Shown here piece by piece: positions 50,941-59,651 of a DNA stretch of 64,000 nt (position 1 is its first letter; every line of letters starts with the position of its first letter). The stretch comes from Candidatus Gastranaerophilales bacterium (GTDB taxonomy: Bacteria > Cyanobacteriota > Vampirovibrionia > Gastranaerophilales > Gastranaerophilaceae). The position numbers and the translations under genes are program-made. The notes beneath the pieces are model-generated. The model did not search any database. It worked only from the letters and a program-made list of their open reading frames with translations, and had not been told where the DNA came from. Location of the stretch: positions 53,831 to 117,830 of the forward strand of contig CALVAQ010000005.1 of the NCBI GenBank assembly GCA_944325595.1, in the 5' to 3' direction.

Positions 50941-52725
50941 ATGAGCGATAAAAAAACACTTATAATTAATAATAAAGAAGTCGAATTCACCGATGAACCG
51001 AACCTTCTTGAAGTAATCAGAAAAGCAGGGTTCAATGTACCGACATTTTGTTACCGTCCTGATTTGACACAATACGGTGCTTGCAGAATGTGCGTTGTTG
51101 AAGTTGAATACCCTAACGGCAGAGTCGTAATCAATTCCTCCTGTACAATGCCGCCGGAAGCAGGCATAAAAGTAAAAACAAATACAGAACGTACAAGAAG
51201 AATCAGAAAAACCGTTCTTGAATTGCTTTTGGCAAACCACGACAGAGAATGTACAACATGCGACAAGTCCGGAAAATGTGAACTACAGCAGTATGCTGAA
51301 GAATACGGCATCAAAGATGTTGCAAAGTATGTACAGAAAAAAGAAAGAGATTATCTGCCGATAGATGACTCAAATCCGGCTATAGTAAGAGACCCGAACA
51401 AATGTATTCTCTGCGGTGCTTGTGTAAGAGCCTGTGCTGAGTTTCAGGGTCATGCGGTGCTCGGTTTTGCAAACAGAGGTTCAAAAACAGTTGTTCAGCC
51501 AATAGCAGGAAAATCTCTTGCCAGTGTTGACTGTGTATTCTGCGGACAGTGTCAGGCTGTTTGTCCGACAGGTGCACTCACAATCAAAAACAATGTAAAT
51601 GATGTATGGAATTTGATTACAGATCCGCAAAAGAAAGTTTTGGCGCAAATTGCACCGTCAGTCCGTGTTGCAATAGGCGAAGAATTCGGGCTTGAACCCG
51701 GAGAAAATTCAATCAAACTGGTCAATGCCGCATTGAAAGAAATAGGTTTTGACCTTGTATTTGATACAAACTTCTCTGCCGACCTGACAATTATGGAAGA
51801 AGCTCACGAATTTGTCGAAAGATTGAGCAAAGGTGAAAATCTGCCGTTGTTTACTTCCTGCTGTCCTGCTTGGGTCAGATATCTGGAAACGCAGCACCCA
51901 GAAATGCTGAACCATCTTTCCAGCTGCAAATCCCCGCAGGGAATGCTTTCTCCTGTACTGAGAGAATTAGTTCCGAGATATTTTGAAGGATTCAGCGAAG
52001 AAAATATAAACATTGTTTCTATAATGCCTTGTACAGCAAAGAAAGTTGAAGCAAAACGTGCTCAACTCAGAAGAAACGACAAGTTTGAGACTGATGTTGT
52101 GTTAACGACACAGGAACTTGCACAGATGATAAAAAGCGCCGGTATTGACTTTAAGTCACTGGAACCTGTTGAAGGTGATTCTCCGTTTGCTCAATATTCC
52201 GGTGCCGGTACAATTTTTGGCGCATCAGGCGGTGTAGCAGAAGCTGCGGTGCGTACGGCTTACGAGTTTGTAACAGGCGAACCCTTGTCAGACCTTGATA
52301 TCAAAGGAATGAGAGGTGTTGACAAAAACCACAGATGCAAAGATGTTGAACTTGACATAAAAGGTAACAAAGTCAAAGTCAGAGTAGTTTCTACATTGAA
52401 GGAAGCTGAAAAATCTTTGAAAGAAATCAAAGAAGGCAAAGCTGATTTTCAAATGCTTGAAGTTATGGCTTGTCCCGGTGGTTGTATAAACGGCGGCGGG
52501 CAGCCGAGAAGCTGTGATGATTCTCATATCAAAGAAAAAAGAGCACAGGGTCTGTACAAAGAAGATACAGAATTGACCTACAGACGTTCAAATGATAACC
52601 CTGATATCCAGAAACTCTATAGAGAGTACCTCGAAGCACCCGGCTCTCACAAGGCGCATGAGCTGCTTCATACAGCATATCAGGACAAATTCAAAGGCTC
52701 ATACAAAAATGTTGTAAAAAGCTGA
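50941..52725 (+). CDS. hydA: [FeFe] hydrogenase catalytic subunit (group A3 type)
   Basis: The 594-aa subunit has N-terminal 2Fe-2S (CYRPDLTQYGACRMCVVEVE), His-ligated and 4Fe-4S clusters (HDRECTTCDKSGKCELQ; CILCGACVRAC; CVFCGQCQAVCP), and the H-cluster motifs L1 TSCCPAWV (C307, C308), L2 MPCTAKK (C364) and L3 MACPGGCINGGGQP (C511, C515). It makes or splits H2 in the cytosol as the HydA part of HydABC. The maturases HydEFG are not in the window. The ATG at 50941 follows AAAGGAATAAAACAA. The end is marked by a terminator that abuts the next gene's ATG. Confidence 0.96.
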   Translation: MSDKKTLIINNKEVEFTDEPNLLEVIRKAGFNVPTFCYRPDLTQYGACRMCVVEVEYPNGRVVINSSCTMPPEAGIKVKTNTERTRRIRKTVLELLLANHDRECTTCDKSGKCELQQYAEEYGIKDVAKYVQKKERDYLPIDDSNPAIVRDPNKCILCGACVRACAEFQGHAVLGFANRGSKTVVQPIAGKSLASVDCVFCGQCQAVCPTGALTIKNNVNDVWNLITDPQKKVLAQIAPSVRVAIGEEFGLEPGENSIKLVNAALKEIGFDLVFDTNFSADLTIMEEAHEFVERLSKGENLPLFTSCCPAWVRYLETQHPEMLNHLSSCKSPQGMLSPVLRELVPRYFEGFSEENINIVSIMPCTAKKVEAKRAQLRRNDKFETDVVLTTQELAQMIKSAGIDFKSLEPVEGDSPFAQYSGAGTIFGASGGVAEAAVRTAYEFVTGEPLSDLDIKGMRGVDKNHRCKDVELDIKGNKVKVRVVSTLKEAEKSLKEIKEGKADFQMLEVMACPGGCINGGGQPRSCDDSHIKEKRAQGLYKEDTELTYRRSNDNPDIQKLYREYLEAPGSHKAHELLHTAYQDKFKGSYKNVVKS

Positions 52726-52745
52726 TAACATAAAAATAACAAATA

Positions 52746-52790
52746 AAAAAATCCTTGTTTTTTATATAATCTAAAAGACAGGGATTTTTT
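52746..52790 (+). terminator. hydA terminator abutting the next start codon
   Basis: AAAAAATCCTTG pairs with CAGGGATTTTTT, and the Ts end one base before the ATG at 52791. The 3' arm contains the only Shine-Dalgarno-like CAGGGA of the next gene, and the loop contains TATAAT. Confidence 0.7.
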
Positions 52791-53927
52791 ATGGATTTTA
52801 AAATAAAAAGCATTATACCGGATAATTATGTTCAAAAAGCAATTCGCTCAAAGGCAGCTAATATTGCAAGAACAGAAAAACAGCCTGTTGCTTTGAAACA
52901 AAAGGCTTTGTCTTCAAGTATATCTGTAGTATCAATTCTTGGATTGTTTGCAATATGCAGAAAACCTGCTGATTTTATAAAAAATACGGCAAAGCTGACA
53001 AATTTCAATGCAGCAGGTATAAAATTCCGTACCCGAAAGTTTGTTAATGAATTTTTAAAGGGGCACAATAAAGAACTTGATAAAGTTATACTAACGACAG
53101 ATTTTACACAATACGGAAAAAGAGGTCTGCCTTTAAGCTACTCAAGAAAACGGTTTATAAATGATATAAAACAAACAATCAAACATCTTTCAGAAGAAAG
53201 GCAAGGGGAAATTCTTTCTCAGTTTAATCTTTATGCAGGTAAAAATGATATTGACGGTATTCCCGTATTAATCGAAAAAATTGATAATTCAGCAGAATCA
53301 CAGAAACTAAAATCATTAATAGAAAAATTCTGTTATAAAAATGAAACAACATATACTGATACAAAGTTAAAGCATTCTTTTGATGTGATAATAAAAGGCT
53401 TTCCCGAATTCAATATGGCAATAGGCAAAGTCCAGCACGGAACGCACATTTATTCAGTAGATATTCATTCATTATTGGTTTTGCAAAAATCAATGAAAAA
53501 TCCGGAGTACAAAAAACTGTCTGACGAAGGAAAAACTATTCTGAAATTTTCTGCACTGTCACATGATTTGGGTAAAAAAGGTAATGTAATAACACCGGGG
53601 CATGCTTTGGTTAGCAAGAAATATGTAGCAGCAATTATTGATAAATATAATTTGCCGGCACAAATAAAAGACAGAATTTTAAATCAAATTGAGCATCATC
53701 ACTGGTTTCAGGCGTATAACAGGGGAGAGATAACAACAGAGAATGTAAAAAATATTTTTAAAACACCGGAGGATTTGAAAATAGCAAAAATTCTTGCCAA
53801 AAGTGATTTTGAAAGCATAAGTCAGGATTTTCACCTGCAAAGAATGAATCCGGAAAAAATATTGTCTCAGTCCGAATTTGATACGGAATATGCCGCCAAG
53901 ACAGCTAAAATCCGGTTTAATTTTTAA
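52791..53927 (+). CDS. HD-domain phosphohydrolase-like protein
   Basis: The 378-aa protein has an N-terminal segment with a hydrophobic stretch at about 42-57 (SSSISVVSILGLFAIC), a helical middle, and an HD hydrolase site: IYSVDIHSLLVLQKSM, LKFSALSHDLGKKGNVITPG, and IEHHHWFQAYNRGE for metal ligation. It may cut nucleotides or phosphate esters; the substrate is unknown. The Shine-Dalgarno-like CAGGGA is inside the terminator stem of hydA. Its 3' end overlaps the converging 53917 gene by 11 bp. Confidence 0.7.
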   Translation: MDFKIKSIIPDNYVQKAIRSKAANIARTEKQPVALKQKALSSSISVVSILGLFAICRKPADFIKNTAKLTNFNAAGIKFRTRKFVNEFLKGHNKELDKVILTTDFTQYGKRGLPLSYSRKRFINDIKQTIKHLSEERQGEILSQFNLYAGKNDIDGIPVLIEKIDNSAESQKLKSLIEKFCYKNETTYTDTKLKHSFDVIIKGFPEFNMAIGKVQHGTHIYSVDIHSLLVLQKSMKNPEYKKLSDEGKTILKFSALSHDLGKKGNVITPGHALVSKKYVAAIIDKYNLPAQIKDRILNQIEHHHWFQAYNRGEITTENVKNIFKTPEDLKIAKILAKSDFESISQDFHLQRMNPEKILSQSEFDTEYAAKTAKIRFNF

Positions 53928-54162
53928 TCTCTATTATGGCTGATTTGATATCTGCAGCTTGTTTGTACGCTTCCAATATATTTTTTAAAGGAATGTCAAA
54001 AGTATCTCTTGTTCCGTCAATCGACCATATTGTCGTGGAAATGCTGCCGTTGTGATTTTTTTCTTCTGACATTTCTGTAATATAATCGGTATTTATTGCT
54101 TTTTGTCCGTCCGGAGTAACTATCAAACCCTTAAAAGATTGGTGTATTGCATTGATTCTCAT
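53917..54162 (-). CDS. Small FKG-motif protein of unknown function
   Basis: The 81-aa protein starts MRINAIHQSFKGLIVTPDGQ with S9-F-K-G12 and has a short beta-rich body (KAINTDYITEM, STTIWSIDGTRDTFDIPLKN) ending in a helix (ILEAYKQAADIKSAII). The layout recalls small flagellar-type FlbD-like proteins, but only weakly. I chose the ATG at 54162 because it gives the shared N-terminal motif and AGAAAG lies upstream; an ATG at 54204 is possible. It is a single-gene unit. Confidence 0.5.
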   Translation of the reverse strand: MRINAIHQSFKGLIVTPDGQKAINTDYITEMSEEKNHNGSISTTIWSIDGTRDTFDIPLKNILEAYKQAADIKSAIIEIKN

Positions 54163-54510
54163 AAAATACTTTCTATATTGCCGGCTTATAGAATTATAAT
54201 GCATGTAAAAAAATATTGTTGCTACTTAAATTATTAAAAATTTTTAAATATTATAAATTTTAGTTAAAAGATTTATTTTTATAAAAAAAAACAACACTTT
54301 CTTTTTGATATTTCGTAAAAATTTGAATAAAAGTTTTGGTTTATTACGGTTTAAATCATTTTATTTTTTCAAAAGTTGCAATTTAAAATTTGTTAATAAA
54401 GCTTATCGGAAAAATTTTATTGCACTATTCTCAAAAATTTATAATAATAAACTAATTAAAATATATTATATATTTGGCTGGAACAAATAAAGTTATAGGA
54501 GAAACCCAAA
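54163..54510. other. 348-bp AT-rich intergenic region before glnA
   Basis: The spacer is very AT-rich with long A and T tracts. I see no gene. A possible glnA promoter is TTTATT (54416-54421), 18 bp, TATAAT (54440-54445), giving a leader of about 60 nt. A short frame at 54305-54490 is composed of low-complexity Lys/Phe/Asn codons and is not a gene. I find no GTA-N8-TAC (NtcA) site. Confidence 0.45.
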
Positions 54511-55878
54511 ATGATTAATTACGTTCCCCAGCAGGGAAAAGAGTTGTCAAAAGAGCAGATTAAAAAACTTATTGAAGAAAACCACGTAAAGTTTATAAGA
54601 CTTCAATTTGTTGATATAAACGGCATGATAAAAAACCTTGCCGTACCATCAAAACAAATCGACAAAATATTGAACAATGAACTCATGCTGGATGGTTCAT
54701 CTATAAAAGGGTTTCGCAGCATAGAAACATCGGATATGTATTTTTATCCTGACCGTTCTACTTTTGCAATTCTTCCGTGGAGAGAACAAGAGGGCAGATG
54801 GAATGTCGCAAGAATTATCTGCGATATCCATAATGCTGACGGAACGCCTTTTGAGGGCTGCCCGAGATGCAATCTCAAAAGAGTTATTAAAGAAGCACAA
54901 GAAATGGGCTTTGTTATGAATGTCGGACCGGAAGCAGAATTTTTCCTTTTCAAAAAAGACGAAAATGACTGCCCTACTACCTGCACTCATGATAAAGCTG
55001 ACTATTACGATGTCGGACCTGATGACAAAGGCGAGGATATAAGAGCTCAGATTGTTGATACTTTAGAACAACTCGGTTTTGAAATTGAAGCCAGCCACCA
55101 TGAAGCTGCCAGAGGACAGCATGAGGTAGATTTCAAATATGCAGATGCACTGACTGCGGCAGATAATATTGTTACCTTCAAATATGCAGTAAAAGCCTGT
55201 GCAGACAAATTTGGACTCCACGCTACATTTATGCCCAAGCCTATATACGGTATCAACGGTTCAGGCATGCACTGCAATATTTCATTGTTCGATATAAAAA
55301 ATGATAAAAATGCCTTTTACAGTGAAGATTCTGCATATCAGCTTTCAAAAGAAGCTCTTTATACAATAGGGGCAATTATGGAGAATGTAAAGGACTTTAC
55401 CGCTGTTACTAATCCGACAATCAACAGCTACAAACGCCTTGTTCCCGGATATGAAGCTCCCGTGTATATAGCTTGGTCACTGGCAAACAGAAGTGCCCTG
55501 ATTAGGGTTCCGGCAAAAAGAGGTAATGCAACACGAGTGGAACTTCGTTCTCCTGATGCTTCCTGCAATCCGTATCTTGTCATGGCAGTACTTTTGACTG
55601 TAGCAATGGAAGGTATAAAAAATCAGATAAAACCGCCGCTGCAAACAGAAGAAAACATCTATGATATGAGTGCCAAAGAAAGAAAAAGAAGCCATATTGA
55701 TTCACTGCCGGGCAGCTTGAACGAAGCGCTTGCATTGATGAAAAAAAGCAAAATTGTTAAAAAAGCACTTGGTGAACACATTTTTAATGAATTTGTTACC
55801 GCAAAAGAAATTGAATGGGACAGATATAGAACGGCTGTTACGCCTTGGGAGCTGGATGAGTATCTGGAAAAATATTAA
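54511..55878 (+). CDS. glnA: Glutamine synthetase type I (GSI-alpha)
   Basis: The 455-aa enzyme shows LDGSSIKGF, EAEFFLFKKDE, HHEAARGQHEVDFKY, the ATP/ammonia site ATFMPKPIYGINGSGMHCN, NSYKRLVPGYEAP, RIPAKRGNA-type loop (IRVPAKRGNATRVELRSPD) and the conserved C-terminal SIKPP-like region. It lacks the adenylylation tyrosine region of GSI-beta, so control is probably by feedback or binding proteins. It makes glutamine from glutamate, ammonia and ATP. The start follows ATAGGAGAAACCCAAA. It is a single-gene unit with a strong terminator. Confidence 0.96.
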   Translation: MINYVPQQGKELSKEQIKKLIEENHVKFIRLQFVDINGMIKNLAVPSKQIDKILNNELMLDGSSIKGFRSIETSDMYFYPDRSTFAILPWREQEGRWNVARIICDIHNADGTPFEGCPRCNLKRVIKEAQEMGFVMNVGPEAEFFLFKKDENDCPTTCTHDKADYYDVGPDDKGEDIRAQIVDTLEQLGFEIEASHHEAARGQHEVDFKYADALTAADNIVTFKYAVKACADKFGLHATFMPKPIYGINGSGMHCNISLFDIKNDKNAFYSEDSAYQLSKEALYTIGAIMENVKDFTAVTNPTINSYKRLVPGYEAPVYIAWSLANRSALIRVPAKRGNATRVELRSPDASCNPYLVMAVLLTVAMEGIKNQIKPPLQTEENIYDMSAKERKRSHIDSLPGSLNEALALMKKSKIVKKALGEHIFNEFVTAKEIEWDRYRTAVTPWELDEYLEKY

Positions 55879-55885
55879 AAAAATC

Positions 55886-55918
55886 AAAAAGAGTCTCTTT
55901 ACAAAAGAGACTCTTTTT
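55886..55918 (+). terminator. Intrinsic terminator after glnA
   Basis: AAAAAGAGTCTCTTT pairs with AAAGAGACTCTTTTT around ACA, followed by Ts. Confidence 0.93.
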
Positions 55919-56000
55919 GAAGGATTGTAAAGAATGCTTAACAGTAATAAAATAATTCTGGCATCCTGAAAAAACTTGATATTACAGATATATGAACAAT

Positions 56001-56030
56001 TTGTAATCTTTTTTGAAAAAAAGTTATAAA
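56001..56030 (+). promoter_or_regulatory. Promoter of the autotransporter gene
   Basis: TTGTAA at 56001-56006, 17 bp, TTATAA at 56024-56029 (or 18 bp to TATAAA at 56025-56030), with the ATG 75 bp downstream. By eye. Confidence 0.45.
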
Positions 56031-56104
56031 TTTTTATGTATTTGTGTCAAAATAATATATACGATAAGGGTTAACCATACACATAAGAGTGGATTTTTGG
56101 AAAT

Positions 56105-59100
56105 ATGAGAAATACTAAAGTTAAGATGTTTAAAAAGAGTTTGATTTTATCATGTGCCGTACTGTTGTTGAGCACAGGTATTGTTTATGCTGCCAATGAC
56201 TGGCAGGGCTTGACAGATGAAACAAACGCAGCTCACCAAAATGGCGGCGGTACTGTTACTATTGATTCCGGTTCGGCTATTACAACGAACGGAACAGCAA
56301 TAAATCTTGGAGCTCCTCCTGTTCCGGGTACTTCGTCTACTGTTACCGTCCAGGGTAACGGCAGTACAATCACAGCACAGACTGTGTCTCAGGCTCAATC
56401 AAGCCAAATTTTTGTAAACAGCAATCCTGACAACACTCTTATTATTCAGGATACAAACTTAACCGGCGGTTATGCGGGTTCCGGTGCTGCTGTTCAAAAT
56501 GCTAATATTCAATCTTCAACCTCCGGTGAAACAGCAGGGGGCAAGGTTGTTATTGAGGGTACAAACGGAAATCGTGTTCAGGTTACCGGTAACACAGCAG
56601 GCAGAGGCGGTGCTATATACAACCTCGGTGAAACAGAAATAAACAATGTTGATTTTTCCGACAACCATGCGGTATCAAATCCTGATATGGCAGGATATGA
56701 CAGTGCTACATACGGACGTGGCGGTGTTATATTCAACGGCAGAGACAATGCCAACCCCGGTACTCTCACTATCACAAACTCTACATTTTCTCAAAACTCT
56801 GCAGATGCAGAAGGTGACAACTCTGCATACAGCGGCGTTATTCACAACAGAGTAGGCACGGTGAATATATATGATTCTCAGTTTGGTTTTGAAGGACAGA
56901 TGGATAGCGGCAACTATGCAAAAACCAGCGGCGGTGTCATGGTTAACCAGGGAACTGTGAACATATATGACTCTTCTTTTGATTACAATAATGCTGAAAG
57001 CTTTGGCGGTGTTGTTGCAAACGGATTGGATGCGAATGATATCGGTTCTGCTGCAGATGCTGTTTTTAATGTATCAAACACAGCTTTTCGCAACAACTAT
57101 TCGTCTCAAGGTTCTGCAATTTACAACTTTGCCACAAGAACAGCTGATTTCCATACGATTGCCAATATTAACGACGGTGTTTTGTTCTCCGGCAATGGTG
57201 TAAGAGTTGTCCAAGAACCGGCAGGTCAGCAGACAATAAATGTTTCTACTTCCGGTGGTGCTATTTATAACCAGGGCAGTGATTATACAAACCCTGGAAC
57301 AAGTGATGCCATTGTAAATATAAATATGGATGGAAATAACAACAGAACTGTTGTCTTTGAAAATAACGTAGCATCTCAAAGCGGCGGTGCAATCAGTAAT
57401 GAAGGTGTTTTAAATATAAACAATGCCCTGTTCCAAAATAATGGTACAAATGCGCAGGCTGCTGATACAAGAACCCAAATGGGCGGTGCCATTTATAATA
57501 CAAACGGAAAATTGAACGGTGCATCTGAAGTTACAATATCAAACTCAAACTTTGTTGGTAATACTGCACAACGCGGCGGTGCTATTTATAATGTTACAAA
57601 CAATATAAGCGGTACTACAGCAAACCAGGCAACTGTGACCCTTGTTGATACAAACTTTAGCGGCAACCAGGCGATAGATTCAAGCGGATTGAATGCAGAT
57701 ACTCAAGGCGGTGCTATTTACTCTACTACAAATACAATCACAAACATCAAAGCACAAAACAGAGATGTAAATATCGGTGATTACGGTACAAGTCTTGAAA
57801 ACGGCTACGATACCATAAAACTCGCCGGAACAGCTGCATTGAATCTCGATGCTTCTGCAGGCAGAAATCTCAATTTGAATTCAACAATATACGGTGATGC
57901 ACGTACAACCGTTGTTAATGCAAACAGCGGACAAATTAACGCAAATGCCCCGATAAAAGACTCCACAATCAATGTAAACGGCGGTGTTCTTCATTTTGAA
58001 CATGACAGATATCTCGCTGGACAAAGAACATCTGTTGATAATACAGCATTGAACAATATAGTATTCAACGGCGGTACTATGAGTTTGTTGAATCACGAAT
58101 TGATTGATCAGTTCAGAGCTTATGACTTGACTGTTAACAGAACATCAAATTTGATGTTGGATGTTGACCTGTACAACGAAACAATGGACAGCATCTTGCA
58201 GCAGAATATTACCGGTACTGTTTCCGTAAACAATGACAGCAAACTGAATATTTCTCATATGGCATCTATTACTGATGCAAAAGGTGATGATGCCTTGATT
58301 TTGTTCACCGATGTACCTGAACTTATTGGTAATGTTACAAGCAACGGTTCAAAAATCATCGAAGGTGCAACAAAAAAATATGAAGTAACGCAAATTACTC
58401 AATCTTCATTTAACAACAGACCGTTAGGTGATGATTATGCAGATGGTGAATATTTCCAATTCAATGAAATTGGCGATTCCGATTCTGTCATTGCCGCTCC
58501 TGTTGCTGCACAGGCTGCCTTCCTTATTCAGGACAACCTGTACAGACAGTCATTTGCCAACATGGATATGGTGACACTGATGACTCCGGAACAGCGTATG
58601 GCATGGAAAATGAGAAACAAATACGCCAGTGCGGGATATCATACCGGTGTTTATGCGCCGAATATAATTCCTGAAGAACGTGACGGTTTTTATGTAAGAC
58701 CTTTCACAAACTTTGAAAATGTACCGTTGAAAAACGGACCGAAAGTTTCTAACGTTTCTTACGGTATGCTTGTCGGCGGTGAGTCTGACCTTATTGATTT
58801 GGGTCACGGCTGGGACGGTAACTTCTCAATCTTTGGTGCTTACCACGGCTCTCACCAGGCATATAACGGAGTTGGTATCTGGCAGAACGGCGGTACTTTG
58901 GGCGCTGTAGGTACAGCATACAAAGGTAACTTCTGGACAGGTGTTACAGCAAACATCGGTGCAAGTGCTGCTGAAGCGCAAACTGCATTCGGTAATGACG
59001 GATTTCCGATTTTGATGACAGGTGCAGCTTGGAAATCAGGTTATAACTGGGGATTGTTGAACAACAAATTGATAATTCAGCCCAGCTATATGATGAGTTA

Positions 59101-59452
59101 TACATTTGTAAACGTATTTGATTATACAAATTCGGCAGGTGTTAGAATTACACAGGATCCTTTGCATGCTATAGAAATCATTCCGGGCTTGAGAATTATC
59201 GGAAACCTCAAAAACGGATGGCAGCCATATATCGGTTTGAATATGACTTGGAATATTATGGACAAAACAAAATTCTATGCAAACGATGTGGCATTGACAC
59301 CGCTGTCTATCAAACCATACTTTGAATACGGCGTTGGTCTTCAAAAACGCTACGGTGACAGATTTACCGGTTTCGGACAGGCAATGCTCAGAAACGGCGG
59401 GCGTAACGGTATTGCTTTCACTCTCGGGTTTAGATGGGCACTCGGTCATTAA
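56105..59452 (+). CDS. Type V autotransporter with pectate-lyase-like passenger
   Basis: The 1115-aa protein has a signal peptide (MFKKSLILSCAVLLLSTGIV, cut near VYA-AND), a passenger (about 35-800) of short beta-helix repeats with recurring GGAIYN, GGAISN and GGV.. motifs, and a C-terminal barrel domain (about 820-1115) ending AFTLGFRWALGH. The barrel strands alternate hydrophobic and aromatic residues; the final residue is H rather than F/W. Secretion through the outer membrane follows export by Sec. The passenger may adhere to surfaces or glycans. Two start codons (56105 and 56129) are possible. It has its own terminator. Confidence 0.9.
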   Translation: MRNTKVKMFKKSLILSCAVLLLSTGIVYAANDWQGLTDETNAAHQNGGGTVTIDSGSAITTNGTAINLGAPPVPGTSSTVTVQGNGSTITAQTVSQAQSSQIFVNSNPDNTLIIQDTNLTGGYAGSGAAVQNANIQSSTSGETAGGKVVIEGTNGNRVQVTGNTAGRGGAIYNLGETEINNVDFSDNHAVSNPDMAGYDSATYGRGGVIFNGRDNANPGTLTITNSTFSQNSADAEGDNSAYSGVIHNRVGTVNIYDSQFGFEGQMDSGNYAKTSGGVMVNQGTVNIYDSSFDYNNAESFGGVVANGLDANDIGSAADAVFNVSNTAFRNNYSSQGSAIYNFATRTADFHTIANINDGVLFSGNGVRVVQEPAGQQTINVSTSGGAIYNQGSDYTNPGTSDAIVNINMDGNNNRTVVFENNVASQSGGAISNEGVLNINNALFQNNGTNAQAADTRTQMGGAIYNTNGKLNGASEVTISNSNFVGNTAQRGGAIYNVTNNISGTTANQATVTLVDTNFSGNQAIDSSGLNADTQGGAIYSTTNTITNIKAQNRDVNIGDYGTSLENGYDTIKLAGTAALNLDASAGRNLNLNSTIYGDARTTVVNANSGQINANAPIKDSTINVNGGVLHFEHDRYLAGQRTSVDNTALNNIVFNGGTMSLLNHELIDQFRAYDLTVNRTSNLMLDVDLYNETMDSILQQNITGTVSVNNDSKLNISHMASITDAKGDDALILFTDVPELIGNVTSNGSKIIEGATKKYEVTQITQSSFNNRPLGDDYADGEYFQFNEIGDSDSVIAAPVAAQAAFLIQDNLYRQSFANMDMVTLMTPEQRMAWKMRNKYASAGYHTGVYAPNIIPEERDGFYVRPFTNFENVPLKNGPKVSNVSYGMLVGGESDLIDLGHGWDGNFSIFGAYHGSHQAYNGVGIWQNGGTLGAVGTAYKGNFWTGVTANIGASAAEAQTAFGNDGFPILMTGAAWKSGYNWGLLNNKLIIQPSYMMSYTFVNVFDYTNSAGVRITQDPLHAIEIIPGLRIIGNLKNGWQPYIGLNMTWNIMDKTKFYANDVALTPLSIKPYFEYGVGLQKRYGDRFTGFGQAMLRNGGRNGIAFTLGFRWALGH

Positions 59453-59465
59453 TAAATATAATGTT

Positions 59466-59483
59466 TGTTAACAAATGTTAACA
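59466..59483. repeat. TGTTAAC-AAAT-GTTAACA inverted repeat
   Basis: Seven-base arms with a 4-base spacer, between the autotransporter stop and its terminator. The function is unknown. Confidence 0.35.
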
Positions 59484-59498
59484 TCTCGATAATCAATA

Positions 59499-59536
59499 AT
59501 AGAGAGCTTTTTCGATAAAAAGCTCTCTATTTTTTT
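59499..59536 (+). terminator. Intrinsic terminator after autotransporter
   Basis: ATAGAGAGCTTTTT pairs with AAAAAGCTCTCTAT, followed by seven Ts. Confidence 0.93.
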
Positions 59537-59651
59537 GATAATTTTTCTTTTTTCAGGCAATTTCCGAACTAAAAAATTTTTTATTGAATTATAGAGGATA
59601 TTTAAATACTTTTATGTATTTAATTTTTAGAGAAAAGAAAGGGATATTGAG

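Noticed and set aside
54305..54490. Short ORF in the glnA spacer
   Set aside because: Low-complexity Lys/Phe/Asn/Tyr product, no Shine-Dalgarno, and in AT-rich DNA where such frames arise by chance.
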